Below are positions 23,990 to 33,585 of a stretch of 64,000 bases of DNA, in pieces. Below the pieces are notes generated by a model, which searched no databases, was not told the DNA's origin, and worked only from the letters and a program-made list of their open reading frames with translations. Each line of letters begins with the position of its first letter. The stretch's first letter is position 1. Origin of the DNA: Robertkochia marina. Its GTDB lineage: Bacteria > Bacteroidota > Bacteroidia > Flavobacteriales > Flavobacteriaceae. The position numbers were made by a program, and so were the translations under genes. The DNA lies in contig NZ_SSMC01000001.1 in the NCBI RefSeq assembly GCF_004799345.1, forward strand, positions 1,240,001 to 1,304,000, written 5' to 3'.

Positions 23990-24326
23990 GGGTGAATTAA
24001 GAGTTCGAGGAACGAGTCTGCCTGCCGCCAGGCAGGTTTGAGGGACGAGTTTGAGTTTGGGGTGATTAGTAATAATCAACTTTGCTCCTTTGCCTCTTCA
24101 CCCAATTGGAATTTGGAATTTGAGTATTGCCTGAAGGATAGCTGGAGTTTACGGTAAATTAGTGATAATTGACTTCGTTCCTTCGCTCCTTCGCTCCTTC
24201 GCTTCTTTGCCCTTTTGGAATTTGGGGCTTGGAATTTTATTCCGGAAATATAGAATCTTAACATTTCAAATGTAACAATCAATGATTGATAGCGTTATAT
24301 AGGCATTCATCAATCATACTGCAGTT
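23990..24326. other. 337-base intergenic stretch with repeats
   Basis: No gene is seen. It contains the palindrome CCTGCC-GCCA-GGCAGG (24021-24036), TTTGAGGGACGAGTTTGAG (24037-24055, inverse of the 19002 array unit), runs of CTCCTTCGCT (about 24178-24203), three AATTTGG motifs and an inverted repeat at 24282-24317 in front of the DUF4407 gene. Confidence 0.55.
24282..24317. promoter_or_regulatory. 9-bp inverted repeat upstream of DUF4407 gene
   Basis: ATGATTGAT (24282-24290) and ATCAATCAT (24309-24317) are exact inverted copies separated by 18 bases and end 9 bases before the start codon. They could form a leader hairpin or bind a dimeric regulator. Confidence 0.4.
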
Positions 24327-25430
24327 ATGTTTAAAAAATTCTTCTGGATGTGTTCGGGGGCCGACCCTGAACTACTCTCACATTGCACAAAAGCTGAACA
24401 GATCAAACAGGCAGGAATAGGAGGCACGGTATTCTTTACGGCCGTCATGGCTTTTATCGCTGCCTCTTATGCCTTATATACTGTTTTTGATACCATATGG
24501 ATCGCTGTGTTTTTCGGGTTGATCTGGGGGTTATTAATTTTTAACCTCGATCGATTTATTGTATCTACCATTAAAAAGCAAGACAATTTCAAGCAGGAGG
24601 CCCTGCAGGCTTTCCCCAGGATCATCCTGGCGGTTATCATTGCGGTGGTGATCTCAAAACCCCTGGAATTGAAGATCTTTGAAAAGGAGATAGACAGGGT
24701 GCTTCTTGAAGAAAAGAACCAAATGACCCTGGATAATAAAGAGCAGTTGGCCCTGCAGTACACTCCGGCTGTCACCAAACTGGAAGAGGAGATCAGCAAC
24801 CTGAAAGAAGAGATTACCCTTAAGGAGGCAGAAGTCAATGCATTGTACGACACCTATATTGCCGAGGCCGAAGGGAGAGAAGGTACTCTTAAAATAGGAA
24901 AGGGTCCAGTGTATAAAGAAAAACGGGAAAAGCACGATGCTTCTTTGGCAGCACTTCAGGAGCTTCGGGAGAGCAATGAAGCACTTATAGCAAAGAAACA
25001 ACAGGCTATAGCCGGGTTACAACTTGAATATGCCGATAAGGTAAAGACCAGCCAGCCGGTCATTGAACGATTTGACGGGCTTATGGCACGGGTAAACGCC
25101 CTTGACGCTTTGCCATGGTTGCCTTCATTCTTTATATTTCTTCTTTTTCTGGCTATCGAGACTACACCCATTTTTGCCAAATTACTGGCTCCCAGAGGAG
25201 AGTATGATATTAAACTTCAGGACCTGGAGGATACTGCCGGGGTGTGGGCTGCTCAAAAGGCATATCAGCGAAATCAGCAACAGACTACCGATGCTGCAAT
25301 AAACGATAAGGTATACGAAGACCTGAAGGAAGATGAAGAGCTGTATCGGTATAAGAGATCCAAAGCACGGGAGATCATGCAGTTTCAGGCAGATGCATTT
25401 TACAACCAGCAAAAAGCAGTGTCTGATTAA
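24327..25430 (+). CDS. DUF4407 membrane protein
   Basis: This 367-residue protein matches the DUF4407 layout: an N-terminal motif FFWMCSGADPELLSHCTKAEQIKQAGIG, two hydrophobic hairpins (about 35-90), a third (about 90-115, FPRIILAVIIAVVISKPLELKIFEKEI), a long charged coiled coil (about 115-255, many Glu and Lys) and a last membrane helix (about 260-285, LPWLPSFFIFLLFLAIETTPIFAKL). The coiled coil should lie outside the cytoplasmic face between helices. The function of the family is unknown. It is followed by the PNPOx-like gene after 27 bases on the same strand and may share its transcript. Confidence 0.88.
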   Translation: MFKKFFWMCSGADPELLSHCTKAEQIKQAGIGGTVFFTAVMAFIAASYALYTVFDTIWIAVFFGLIWGLLIFNLDRFIVSTIKKQDNFKQEALQAFPRIILAVIIAVVISKPLELKIFEKEIDRVLLEEKNQMTLDNKEQLALQYTPAVTKLEEEISNLKEEITLKEAEVNALYDTYIAEAEGREGTLKIGKGPVYKEKREKHDASLAALQELRESNEALIAKKQQAIAGLQLEYADKVKTSQPVIERFDGLMARVNALDALPWLPSFFIFLLFLAIETTPIFAKLLAPRGEYDIKLQDLEDTAGVWAAQKAYQRNQQQTTDAAINDKVYEDLKEDEELYRYKRSKAREIMQFQADAFYNQQKAVSD

Positions 25431-25457
25431 TGGTTACCTTTATGCAAAATTATTGTT

Positions 25458-26006
25458 ATGGGTAAAAAAATGAAGGAGATCCCGGAGCATCTCCGCGAAT
25501 TCATAGGGCGTCAAAAGATTTTTTTCACTGCAACGGCCATGGAAGATGGCCGGGTTAATGTTTCTCCTAAAGGGATGGACAGCTTCCGGGTATTGGGCCC
25601 CAACCGGGTAATGTGGCTTAATCTGACCGGCAGCGGAAATGAGACTGCAGCACACCTGGCCCATAAGAATCGTATAACCATCATGTTCTGTGCCTTTGAA
25701 GGCGCGCCGATGATCCTGCGATTATATGGGCAGGCCAGGGTTTATCATCCGGGGGATAAAGAATTTAAGGAATACATTGATCACTTTCCTCCAATTGCAG
25801 GGAGTCGGCAGCTGTTTGATGTACAGGTAGACCTGGTTCAAACCTCCTGTGGTTTTGGGGTTCCTCTTATGGACTATAAGGGCGATCGCGAAACCCTTAG
25901 AACCTGGGCCGAAGAAAAGGGTCCTGACGGTATTGAACAATACTGGAAAGAAAAAAATACCGTAACCATTGATGGTAAACCAACGGGAATTCCCCTTAAA
26001 AGTTAA
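25458..26006 (+). CDS. Pyridoxamine 5'-phosphate oxidase-like flavin-binding protein
   Basis: This 182-residue protein has the split-barrel fold of the PNPOx family. Signature parts are FIGRQKIFFTATAMEDGRVNVSPKGMDSFRVLGPNRVMWLNLTGSGNETAAHL and ITIMFCAFEGAPMILRLYGQARVYHPG. Relatives bind FMN, F420 or haem and act as oxidoreductases on unknown substrates; the pattern VSPKG next to GSGNETAAH is that of a group of pyridoxamine-phosphate-oxidase-related proteins. Its 3' end overlaps the convergent phosphoesterase gene by 11 bases. Confidence 0.88.
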   Translation: MGKKMKEIPEHLREFIGRQKIFFTATAMEDGRVNVSPKGMDSFRVLGPNRVMWLNLTGSGNETAAHLAHKNRITIMFCAFEGAPMILRLYGQARVYHPGDKEFKEYIDHFPPIAGSRQLFDVQVDLVQTSCGFGVPLMDYKGDRETLRTWAEEKGPDGIEQYWKEKNTVTIDGKPTGIPLKS

Positions 26007-29000
26007 CTCCGAACCGGAATCCGAACCGTGTGTCCTCGTCAGAGGCAAATAAGCTCAGGTCTAAAAACAACAGTCTGCTGGCTACAATATACAGCCCACC
26101 CCCAAAGGAATTCTGCCATTGGTTAAAGGGGTCTTGCGGGTGCCAGACCCGTCCCAGATCGTATCCGCCATATACCCCTATCTGCATGGGGAGAATTCCT
26201 GTTTTGAATTCATTGAAATTATACCGAAGATCCCCGTTAAACACCAGGGAATTTCTTCCGGTAAACCTGTTCAAACGATAGCCTCGTAACCCGGAATTAC
26301 CACCCAGGTAGGCCCCCTGAAAAAATTCAAGGTCATTGGCAATATTTAAATGCCCGGAAATATTGGTTTTTAGAACAAGTTTTTTGTCGGCAGTGATGTT
26401 CTGGTACATCTGCAGTTGCGGCTTCATAAACAAAACCCCCTTAGAAGTTTCTCTGAGGTTAAGCATATAGCCCGTTTGAAACCTGAATAACATCCCTCTC
26501 CTGGGATTTACCGGGAAGTCGTAATTTTCAAACTGATAGTCGGTAGCCAGGCTCAGGTAGGTTTTCCAATCGTAGAGTTTCGGGTCTGTATTAAAATCTG
26601 AAATGAACCTGTCTTTGTTCTCTTCCACTTCAAAAGCCTCAACGCTCATAAAGGTTTCCCACAAGCTGCCATATTCCGATCTTTTTGCTACGCCGACATA
26701 CCCGTTCATGGTACTCATGTTAACGCGATAATAGTCAAATCCAAGGTTCTCACCATCATTGATCGTATTGCTTCCAAATCCGAAAAAGTTTCGGGTAAAG
26801 GTTGAATTCGTTAAACGGACGCCGGTGATAAGATTCATGTGGTTAAACACCCCTGCAAATTCTCCATCGTAATTAAATTCAACGCCTTTGGTTGCAAAAT
26901 GGTAAAAGGCACTCAGTCGATGCTGGCTGCTGAAAGGGTTTCTGTTGAAGCCCATTTTTAGCAGATTGTAACCCGCTCCGGCAATGAACCCTGCATCGGG
27001 GTTGAAGCCAAGTACGGGGTAGAATGACGGACTTTTGGTGATGTTCTTATTGAAGTCGAAATGGTTGAGCTGATAGCTGTCGGTAAAACGTTTTGAAGCC
27101 CCGCTGTTAAATTCTATAGTGTTCGGTTTACTCTTGTGGTCATATAAATGCACCTTTTCACCATTCTCTATCCTGTAAATATCATTGTTTTGACCCCCGA
27201 TGATCTTGATGTCAATAGTTGCTTTTTCTTTGCCTTTTACTTCAATAACGTCATCATCATCCAGGGCATAGATCCAGATCTCCTTTGTTTCTCGGGGATA
27301 GTAGGTCCTGTTAACCAGGGTTGTTGCAGCACGACCATCCTTTATTCTTCGTATGCTGATGGCGGTAGCCCCTTCTTTGAGCCGCTCCACTTCGATCAGG
27401 TCATCTTTATCGGTACCATGAAGGATCACCAACTCTGAAAGCAGTTGGTAATAATCGGCTGCAATAGTTTCCAACAGGTCTCTTCGTTTTTTCAGGATGC
27501 TCTTAATTTCAACCGTGCTGGAATGATCATAAAGTTCAGAAGGGAGGTTTAAAAAAGCATCTTCGATCTTATCATCAGTCAGAGAGGCTTTCAGGTGCCG
27601 AGCCTCTTTAAGGTAAGCGGCCCTTGTGCTGTTTTGTATTAACACCCTGTCCATGGGTAGGGGTTCTACATTAAACCATTCAATGTTTTTTAATTCCGGC
27701 TCATAACGCTGTACCATTCGGGTGGGGGCAGCAAGGGTCCTGGCTGTAGAGAGCAAGGCCCCGTCAAAGTCTGAAAATGCCTGGTCTCGATCTCTTGGTA
27801 TAGGTCTGTAGGTTTTACCACCATCGTGGTGAAATTCTGCCCATCGCCATTGATCTCCATGCCGGTCCCAGTCACCTATAAGCATATCAAAAAGTCGGGC
27901 GCGCAAATAACTGCCTTCATCAAGCCTGTTCTCTTCGTCTTCGCGTAATTCTTTGAACAACTTATCAGTACTCTCTATTTGATCAGGCAGCCCAAAGCTC
28001 TTATTATCTGAGTGGGCATCATTGGGGCGCTCTTCGATCATATACAACTCGTCTCCATAGTCAGTGTTGTATTTTCCAAGGGCCTCTTGCCTGGGGATGT
28101 AGAATAATTTTGGATTGGTATGATAAACTCCTGCTGCCTTAGAAAGGTCTGGTATCACAAAGGCAGCATAAGGGTGGGCCGCCGTAAAGAAATCCATAAG
28201 GAGCTTATCAGGAAGGGTGCCGGTCAGATCTTCTGAGCTGAGGTTTTTATCGTTGAGCACTACAGTTTGAAGAAATTTAACTCCGCTTTTCTTCAGGGCT
28301 CTCATATTGTATTCTCGACCTGCCGCATCCTGAAAGCGCAAGGTCTTTGATTGATGCCCTCCTCCCATCCTTATCGGGGTGAGGCCACCGTATAAGGTGT
28401 CAAGGTTCACGGTAGGTGCCTTGATCCTGATCCCGTAAAGTTCACGATAATGCTCACCCCAGACACTTTTGTGTACCCCAGACACCTCATAGGCATCCTT
28501 CTCGTAGATGGATGCCGATATGGAATCAGGAAAGTTTTCCGGGTAGAAAGATGCTTTGATCACAGGGTCAGCGGCATATACATTTCCTGTAAAGATCGGG
28601 ATGTCGGTATTCTCTGCCGTATAATAACGCACTGTAGAAGAACCATCTTTATACACCTCAAGAACAGCGAAACCCTGTTTCCCATAAGTGAATACAGCAT
28701 CATTGGTTAATCTGGCGGCAGAGGTTTTGGATCCTGAACCTGAGACCACCTGCTTGTAAAACCCACCGTCAATATATTGTAACGTATGCTCATGCCCGGA
28801 TACGAAAACTGCCTTTACAGGAGCTTCCCTGAGCATGGTTTTAATCCGGTTGGTGAAATCCCGATAATAGGTGTTTTGAAGGTCCTGTGTAGAAACACCT
28901 CCATTTTGTCTAACCAGTGCAATGAGAGAGGCAATACCCGGCAAAGGGATCTTTTTCTGAAAGGGGAAAAGATGTTTTTCTGCAGCAAAATACCCCCCGT

Positions 29001-29694
29001 GCGAACCATAGGTGTCTATAGGGTGATGAATAGCGATGATCACGGTCTTGCCTTCCTGCTTTTTGAGCATACTTTCGAACTCGATAAAAAAGCGCTTCCG
29101 GGTTTTAATATCGCAATCGTCATTCATAGTGGGATGTTCATCCCAGTCTTCCAGGTACCATTGAGAATCAATAACGATGAGGTGGGTTTTGTCATTGATG
29201 GCAACCTCGGTAAGTCCACATCCATCTTCCGGAAGAAAGACGTCCTTTTTATCCAGGTAATCCTTTATGAAGTCCTGCTGCCGTTCCAGGCTTTTCAGGC
29301 CATCGTCATACCAGTCATGATTTCCCGGAATAACCACAGCCCTTCCTTTAAAGTTCTTTAAGGCATCTAATTGTGCCGCTATTCTATGCTCTGAAAGACT
29401 GCGATCCGGGTGACTTTTGGGCAGCAATCCTTTTTCGTAAATGTTATCGCCCAGGATCAGGGCAATGTCACTTTCGTTGCCCGATTCAACAGCTGTCTTA
29501 AAGGCACTGATGCCCGGGGTAACCTCTCCTTGTTTTGAATTTCCGGCATCACCCAGGAGAAAAAACCGGGTAGAAAGCTCCTTTTCTTTATTTGAGAACG
29601 GTTCTTGGTTTTTCCGAACCTGTGCTTCGTAAGTGGCACATGAGAAAAAGGCCAAAAACAGCACTGCAAGCAAAAAAGAGCGACCTTGCGTCAT
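25996..29694 (-). CDS. Calcineurin-like phosphoesterase fused to an Omp85-type outer-membrane barrel
   Basis: This 1,232-residue lipoprotein (lipobox FFSC, Cys 19) joins two folds. Residues of about 45-310 are a metallophosphoesterase with all metal motifs: LLGDAGNS, LILGDNIYEKG, IPGNHDWYDDG, IAIHHP and FVSGHEHTLQY. A middle region (about 400-880) contains DWDRHGDQWRWAEF and IPRDRDQAFSDFDG, typical of the linker in this type. Residues of about 900-1232 form a surface-antigen D15/Omp85 barrel (LGGNSGLRGYRLNRFTGRNSLVFNGDLRYNF) with terminal RFGVNF. The phosphatase would sit at the outer membrane. It is unusual and of unknown substrate, although such proteins recur in Bacteroidota. Divergent from the HD-PycTM gene, 56 bases apart. 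Confidence 0.88.
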   Translation of the reverse strand: MTQGRSFLLAVLFLAFFSCATYEAQVRKNQEPFSNKEKELSTRFFLLGDAGNSKQGEVTPGISAFKTAVESGNESDIALILGDNIYEKGLLPKSHPDRSLSEHRIAAQLDALKNFKGRAVVIPGNHDWYDDGLKSLERQQDFIKDYLDKKDVFLPEDGCGLTEVAINDKTHLIVIDSQWYLEDWDEHPTMNDDCDIKTRKRFFIEFESMLKKQEGKTVIIAIHHPIDTYGSHGGYFAAEKHLFPFQKKIPLPGIASLIALVRQNGGVSTQDLQNTYYRDFTNRIKTMLREAPVKAVFVSGHEHTLQYIDGGFYKQVVSGSGSKTSAARLTNDAVFTYGKQGFAVLEVYKDGSSTVRYYTAENTDIPIFTGNVYAADPVIKASFYPENFPDSISASIYEKDAYEVSGVHKSVWGEHYRELYGIRIKAPTVNLDTLYGGLTPIRMGGGHQSKTLRFQDAAGREYNMRALKKSGVKFLQTVVLNDKNLSSEDLTGTLPDKLLMDFFTAAHPYAAFVIPDLSKAAGVYHTNPKLFYIPRQEALGKYNTDYGDELYMIEERPNDAHSDNKSFGLPDQIESTDKLFKELREDEENRLDEGSYLRARLFDMLIGDWDRHGDQWRWAEFHHDGGKTYRPIPRDRDQAFSDFDGALLSTARTLAAPTRMVQRYEPELKNIEWFNVEPLPMDRVLIQNSTRAAYLKEARHLKASLTDDKIEDAFLNLPSELYDHSSTVEIKSILKKRRDLLETIAADYYQLLSELVILHGTDKDDLIEVERLKEGATAISIRRIKDGRAATTLVNRTYYPRETKEIWIYALDDDDVIEVKGKEKATIDIKIIGGQNNDIYRIENGEKVHLYDHKSKPNTIEFNSGASKRFTDSYQLNHFDFNKNITKSPSFYPVLGFNPDAGFIAGAGYNLLKMGFNRNPFSSQHRLSAFYHFATKGVEFNYDGEFAGVFNHMNLITGVRLTNSTFTRNFFGFGSNTINDGENLGFDYYRVNMSTMNGYVGVAKRSEYGSLWETFMSVEAFEVEENKDRFISDFNTDPKLYDWKTYLSLATDYQFENYDFPVNPRRGMLFRFQTGYMLNLRETSKGVLFMKPQLQMYQNITADKKLVLKTNISGHLNIANDLEFFQGAYLGGNSGLRGYRLNRFTGRNSLVFNGDLRYNFNEFKTGILPMQIGVYGGYDLGRVWHPQDPFNQWQNSFGGGLYIVASRLLFLDLSLFASDEDTRFGFRFGVNF

Positions 29695-29750
29695 AACCGG
29701 GGTTTTCTAATTATTTTGTAATATTATGCTTCTATTTAAATGAGCTGTGA

Positions 29751-30932
29751 ATGTCTGAGATCATTGAAAAATCCGAAAATCTGGTAACTGACCTCTTGTC
29801 TAATGAGTTGGGGCAGAACTACCTTTATCACAACCTCAGACATACCCAACGGGTAGTTAAAAATACGAAAGTTCTTATTGAAAATACTCCCGGCCTGACC
29901 GAAGAAGAAAAGGAAGATATTATGGTCGCAGCCTGGTTTCATGATACAGGTTATGTCTCTGATCCCGGTAGTCATGAAGAGGCAAGCGTAAGGATGGTAA
30001 GTGAATTTCTCAAGGAGCAGGGCTTTTCTAAGGATAGGATCGGCAGGATCGGCAATATTATCATGGCAACCAAAATGGAAAGTGACCCTGATTTCCTTAC
30101 GGGGCAGATCCTTCGTGATGCAGACAGCTCCCATCTTGCCAGAGAATCCTATGTTGATATTACAGAATTACTGCGGCAAGAATTAAAGCTAACAGGTCAG
30201 GCAGATTATACTTCCAAGGCCTGGCGTACAGAAAATATCAAGTTGCTCTCTACAGGCCATCATTATTTTACAGACTATGCCCTGGAGCAATGGCAGCCGG
30301 GAAAAGACAACAATCTGAGGGTTCTTCTTGAAGAGGAAAAAAAAGATCAGAAAAGAGGGAAGAAAGAAAAGATCAAAGCCAGGTATAAGTATGAGTTCTC
30401 CGATCGGGGCATACAAACCATGTACCGTATAACCCTGAATAACCATCTCAGACTAAGCTCTATTGCAGATACCAAGGCAAATATCCTATTGTCTGTAAAT
30501 GCGATCATTATTTCGGTAGCCTTGTCGAATCTTATTCCTAAGCTTGACAACCCCAGTAATAAGTTCCTGGTGATTCCCACCATGGTTTTTCTGCTCTTTA
30601 GTGTGATCTCCATCATTTTTGCCATTATGTCGACCCGGCCCAATGTTACAAAAGGAGAGTTCTCTCCTGAGGAGGTAGAAAAGAAAAAGGTGAATTTATT
30701 GTTTTTCGGAACCTTTCACAGCATGCCTTACGAGCAATATGAACAGGCACTTGGGAAACTTATTAAAAGCAATGATGATATCTATGAAGCCCTGACTCGC
30801 GATCTGTATTATCTGGGTAAGGTGCTGGCAAGAAAATACAGATTATTGAGAATGACCTATATGGTTTTCCTGATCGGTACGGTGATCTCTGTGATCACAT
30901 TTATCGTTGCCTATTCATATTACCAGGGTTAA
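29751..30932 (+). CDS. HD-domain protein fused to Pycsar-effector-like (PycTM/DUF5706) membrane domain
   Basis: This 393-residue protein has an N-terminal HD phosphohydrolase domain: His27 and His31 (YHNLRHTQRV), His64-Asp65 (AAWFHDTGY), and Asp123/Asp125 (LRDADSSHL). A charged linker (195-210) is followed by the PycTM pattern, YRITLNNHLRLSSIADTKANILLSVNA at 225-251, with helices at about 245-262, 274-296 and 368-391. PycTM domains are the membrane-damaging effectors of Pycsar anti-phage systems, activated by cyclic pyrimidine nucleotides; the HD part may cleave a nucleotide. No PycC-type cyclase is found in the window. Whether it acts in defence or in a housekeeping role is open. The gene runs divergently from the phosphoesterase fusion. 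Confidence 0.85.
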   Translation: MSEIIEKSENLVTDLLSNELGQNYLYHNLRHTQRVVKNTKVLIENTPGLTEEEKEDIMVAAWFHDTGYVSDPGSHEEASVRMVSEFLKEQGFSKDRIGRIGNIIMATKMESDPDFLTGQILRDADSSHLARESYVDITELLRQELKLTGQADYTSKAWRTENIKLLSTGHHYFTDYALEQWQPGKDNNLRVLLEEEKKDQKRGKKEKIKARYKYEFSDRGIQTMYRITLNNHLRLSSIADTKANILLSVNAIIISVALSNLIPKLDNPSNKFLVIPTMVFLLFSVISIIFAIMSTRPNVTKGEFSPEEVEKKKVNLLFFGTFHSMPYEQYEQALGKLIKSNDDIYEALTRDLYYLGKVLARKYRLLRMTYMVFLIGTVISVITFIVAYSYYQG

Positions 30933-30950
30933 GTATTCGCTCAATAGCCG

Positions 30951-33314
30951 CTAATTGGAGATCGAATCTATCAATTCTTCATAGCTGAGCAGCCGCTCCT
31001 CCGAATTCTTTTTGTAGAGAATACCCACTGAGATTGCCTTTAAGCCACTTACCCCTTGAAGTTCCTCAAGTTCATGGCGGGTAACATCCTGAGAAAGGAT
31101 ACCCTTGGCCTGCAGCAATCTTACATACCTCATGTATTCCTGTTCGTCCTGTTTCAGGGTATAGATAATAGTCATCTTTCCCGGTTGGGTGATTCGTTTT
31201 TTGGTACCCTTTATATGTGCTTTGTCAATCCTTTTTTTAATGATCTCATAACGGGCATTGTAGGTGCCGTCAACATCAAAATGCTTCTCATCCATACGGA
31301 ATTTAATAGAGAGAGGGGTACTGTGTACCAACAGGAGCGATGTTACATCTAATGGGATATCGAGATCCGGTTTAAGGTTGTAATACACATTCTCCATATG
31401 GCACATGGTCTGCAGTTGCCACAGTTTCAGATTTTGAAGGTATACCTCGTCAAAACGATGCTTCGGGGCAATAGATTGCCCTATGTACATATTGTGCTCT
31501 ACGCCATCGGTTTTATACCGCTCAAAATAATGAGGGAACATGGCATAGGCCTCTTCATGTTTCTCATCGATAACCCGGGCCATTTCTTTATTGATCTTCT
31601 TAACAGTATTGTCATAACGTTCCCGTGCCGAATAATACATGCCAAGGTGTTCATTGAGCTGACCTCTGTACAACTGGAGTTGTTTGCTGTAACGCCCTCC
31701 GAATTTTTCAATGGTTTGAAGCGCAGGATGGATTTCTTCATTCAGGAAGTCAACAATGCCTTGTTCTGTATTGGTTTTGAATCTGTTTTTAACTTCATCA
31801 AGGTAGCTGTCCAGACGAAATATATACTCTTCAAAAATGGGTAGTTCCCGCTCTTTCAGACCGCTTTCAAACAGTCTTTTCAAGTCTGACAGCTGATTGC
31901 CAAGGTCTTTTCTTGCAGCACTATTTCTGGCGTCAGAGGAGTTTTTGATATCGATCTGCCCGTATAGGGGGTAGACGTGTTTAAAAGCCACTTCTTTGAG
32001 GGAGGCAGGGTTACCCATGGCGGTTTCCTTAAGATACCTCTTGGCTTCCTGAACAAATTTCCACCGAACACTTCGATGCAGAGAGGTATATTCGCTTTGA
32101 ATGATGGCCTCGATCTGATTTTTCTTTTCCTGTTTGGTCCTGATGCCTGCAGCCACTATGAATGGCATTACATCTATCAGTTTGTTGGCATTAACGCTAT
32201 TGAGCTCTTTCTTTCTGGGAGAGAGCAGCTCTAAAACCCCAAGAAGCTTTTCATCATGGGTGACAGGAGCGAGGATAACGCTTTTAAACCCTTGGTGGTA
32301 GTACGATGCATAAGGTTCTTTTTGCCCGGAAAGGGTATAGTATTTTTCAATATCAGAAATGGCAAAAAACGCGCGTTGTTTCAGAATGTTCTCACGGAAC
32401 TGTAAACACATCTGAGATTCGCAATGCTCATTCGATTCCTGTAGCATAAAACATGGAACATTCTTACCAATCTTTTCAAAGGTGTCCAGGTCTTCATCGT
32501 AATTGATGAACCCTATCTGGAGGCCTTCAACATTGAAAAGCGATTGAAAGATGTTTTCAAAAATCTTAAGACCCAAAAATTCATTGGAATTTGTATTCAA
32601 CAACCAGGTCTTTAGTTCAGAAATGGCACTATCGAGGGTCACATCAAACATGTTGGCGATCACAAAGCCTTTAAACTCCCAGCTGCCGGGAGGAAATTTT
32701 TCCTTCCACAATTCCAGGTTGTCAAAACCGTCGATGAGTTCATCAATATCTTTTGGGGTTAATTCGAGAGACCTTTCGGTAGGATTGAGTTCAACAAAGT
32801 CGGCATTATAGGTAATACGATAATGCTTCATGACCCCGTTCTTATCAGGAATGTCATAGTATAATGGCCTCCTGAATTGTACATCAACGTTGTAATGCGC
32901 CTTTAAGATAACGCTGCAGGCCATTATATAGATATGGCCCTCCGGCATATTCCTGACTTCCAGGTTAAAACCTTCCGGGGCATTGGCCATGATGTTGTCA
33001 AATCGTTTTGACGATTTAAAGATCAGGCCTTCAAAGGGAATGCCGGCTGTTTTGATCTCGTTTTCGGTGAGTACCGAGCTGAAGGAGTCTCTTAAAACAA
33101 GGTCGATCTGAGGCTTGAGCTCCGTCAGGCGATCCATATTGGTAATGCCTTCCCGCAATTCAGGGTATTCTTCTCCTAAGGCAAGTACCTTACGGCCGTG
33201 TTCCAACAGGTCAACATCATTGGTTTCTTCCAAGAGGGTTTCATAACGCTGCATTAGCGTGTTGAAACTGATCTTCATGGTTAAGGGGGAATCCTGTTGT
33301 AGTGCTCTATCCAT
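30951..33314 (-). CDS. GAF-domain protein of unknown function
   Basis: This 787-residue soluble protein contains a GAF-like domain at about 250-410 (LKIFENIFQSLFNVEGLQIGFINYDEDLD ... GFKSVILAPVTHDEKLLGVLELLSPRKKEL). The N-terminal 230 residues and the C-terminal 370 are helical and charged with no recognised family. No kinase, HTH or cyclase signature was found. The first Met and a second one at 33278 (MKISFNTLMQRYE) are both possible starts. It is convergent with the HD-PycTM gene, stop codons 18 bases apart, but the genes need not be functionally linked. GAF domains bind small ligands such as cyclic nucleotides, so a sensing role is conceivable but unproven. Confidence 0.75.
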   Translation of the reverse strand: MDRALQQDSPLTMKISFNTLMQRYETLLEETNDVDLLEHGRKVLALGEEYPELREGITNMDRLTELKPQIDLVLRDSFSSVLTENEIKTAGIPFEGLIFKSSKRFDNIMANAPEGFNLEVRNMPEGHIYIMACSVILKAHYNVDVQFRRPLYYDIPDKNGVMKHYRITYNADFVELNPTERSLELTPKDIDELIDGFDNLELWKEKFPPGSWEFKGFVIANMFDVTLDSAISELKTWLLNTNSNEFLGLKIFENIFQSLFNVEGLQIGFINYDEDLDTFEKIGKNVPCFMLQESNEHCESQMCLQFRENILKQRAFFAISDIEKYYTLSGQKEPYASYYHQGFKSVILAPVTHDEKLLGVLELLSPRKKELNSVNANKLIDVMPFIVAAGIRTKQEKKNQIEAIIQSEYTSLHRSVRWKFVQEAKRYLKETAMGNPASLKEVAFKHVYPLYGQIDIKNSSDARNSAARKDLGNQLSDLKRLFESGLKERELPIFEEYIFRLDSYLDEVKNRFKTNTEQGIVDFLNEEIHPALQTIEKFGGRYSKQLQLYRGQLNEHLGMYYSARERYDNTVKKINKEMARVIDEKHEEAYAMFPHYFERYKTDGVEHNMYIGQSIAPKHRFDEVYLQNLKLWQLQTMCHMENVYYNLKPDLDIPLDVTSLLLVHSTPLSIKFRMDEKHFDVDGTYNARYEIIKKRIDKAHIKGTKKRITQPGKMTIIYTLKQDEQEYMRYVRLLQAKGILSQDVTRHELEELQGVSGLKAISVGILYKKNSEERLLSYEELIDSISN

Positions 33315-33585
33315 AGTACAAAATTAAGAACTGTTAAGCGATTGGTCCTTTACCCTCATCTTTACTTCCATTCCTTAGATGAACCGTTCTGTTTTATCGA
33401 TAAAATACCATATTTAAAAACATGAGCTCCGGATTCATTTTTTGATGTAGCTCGACAAAGCTAAGGATGGGTCAAAACTAGTCTTATTTTGGTGCTCCCG
33501 CTGTAACTTTTGTATCTTAACAGGAAGTGATTTTTTTACTCAGGTACTACCAATGTCAGATTTAAACTAATACGATTCGGGACCG

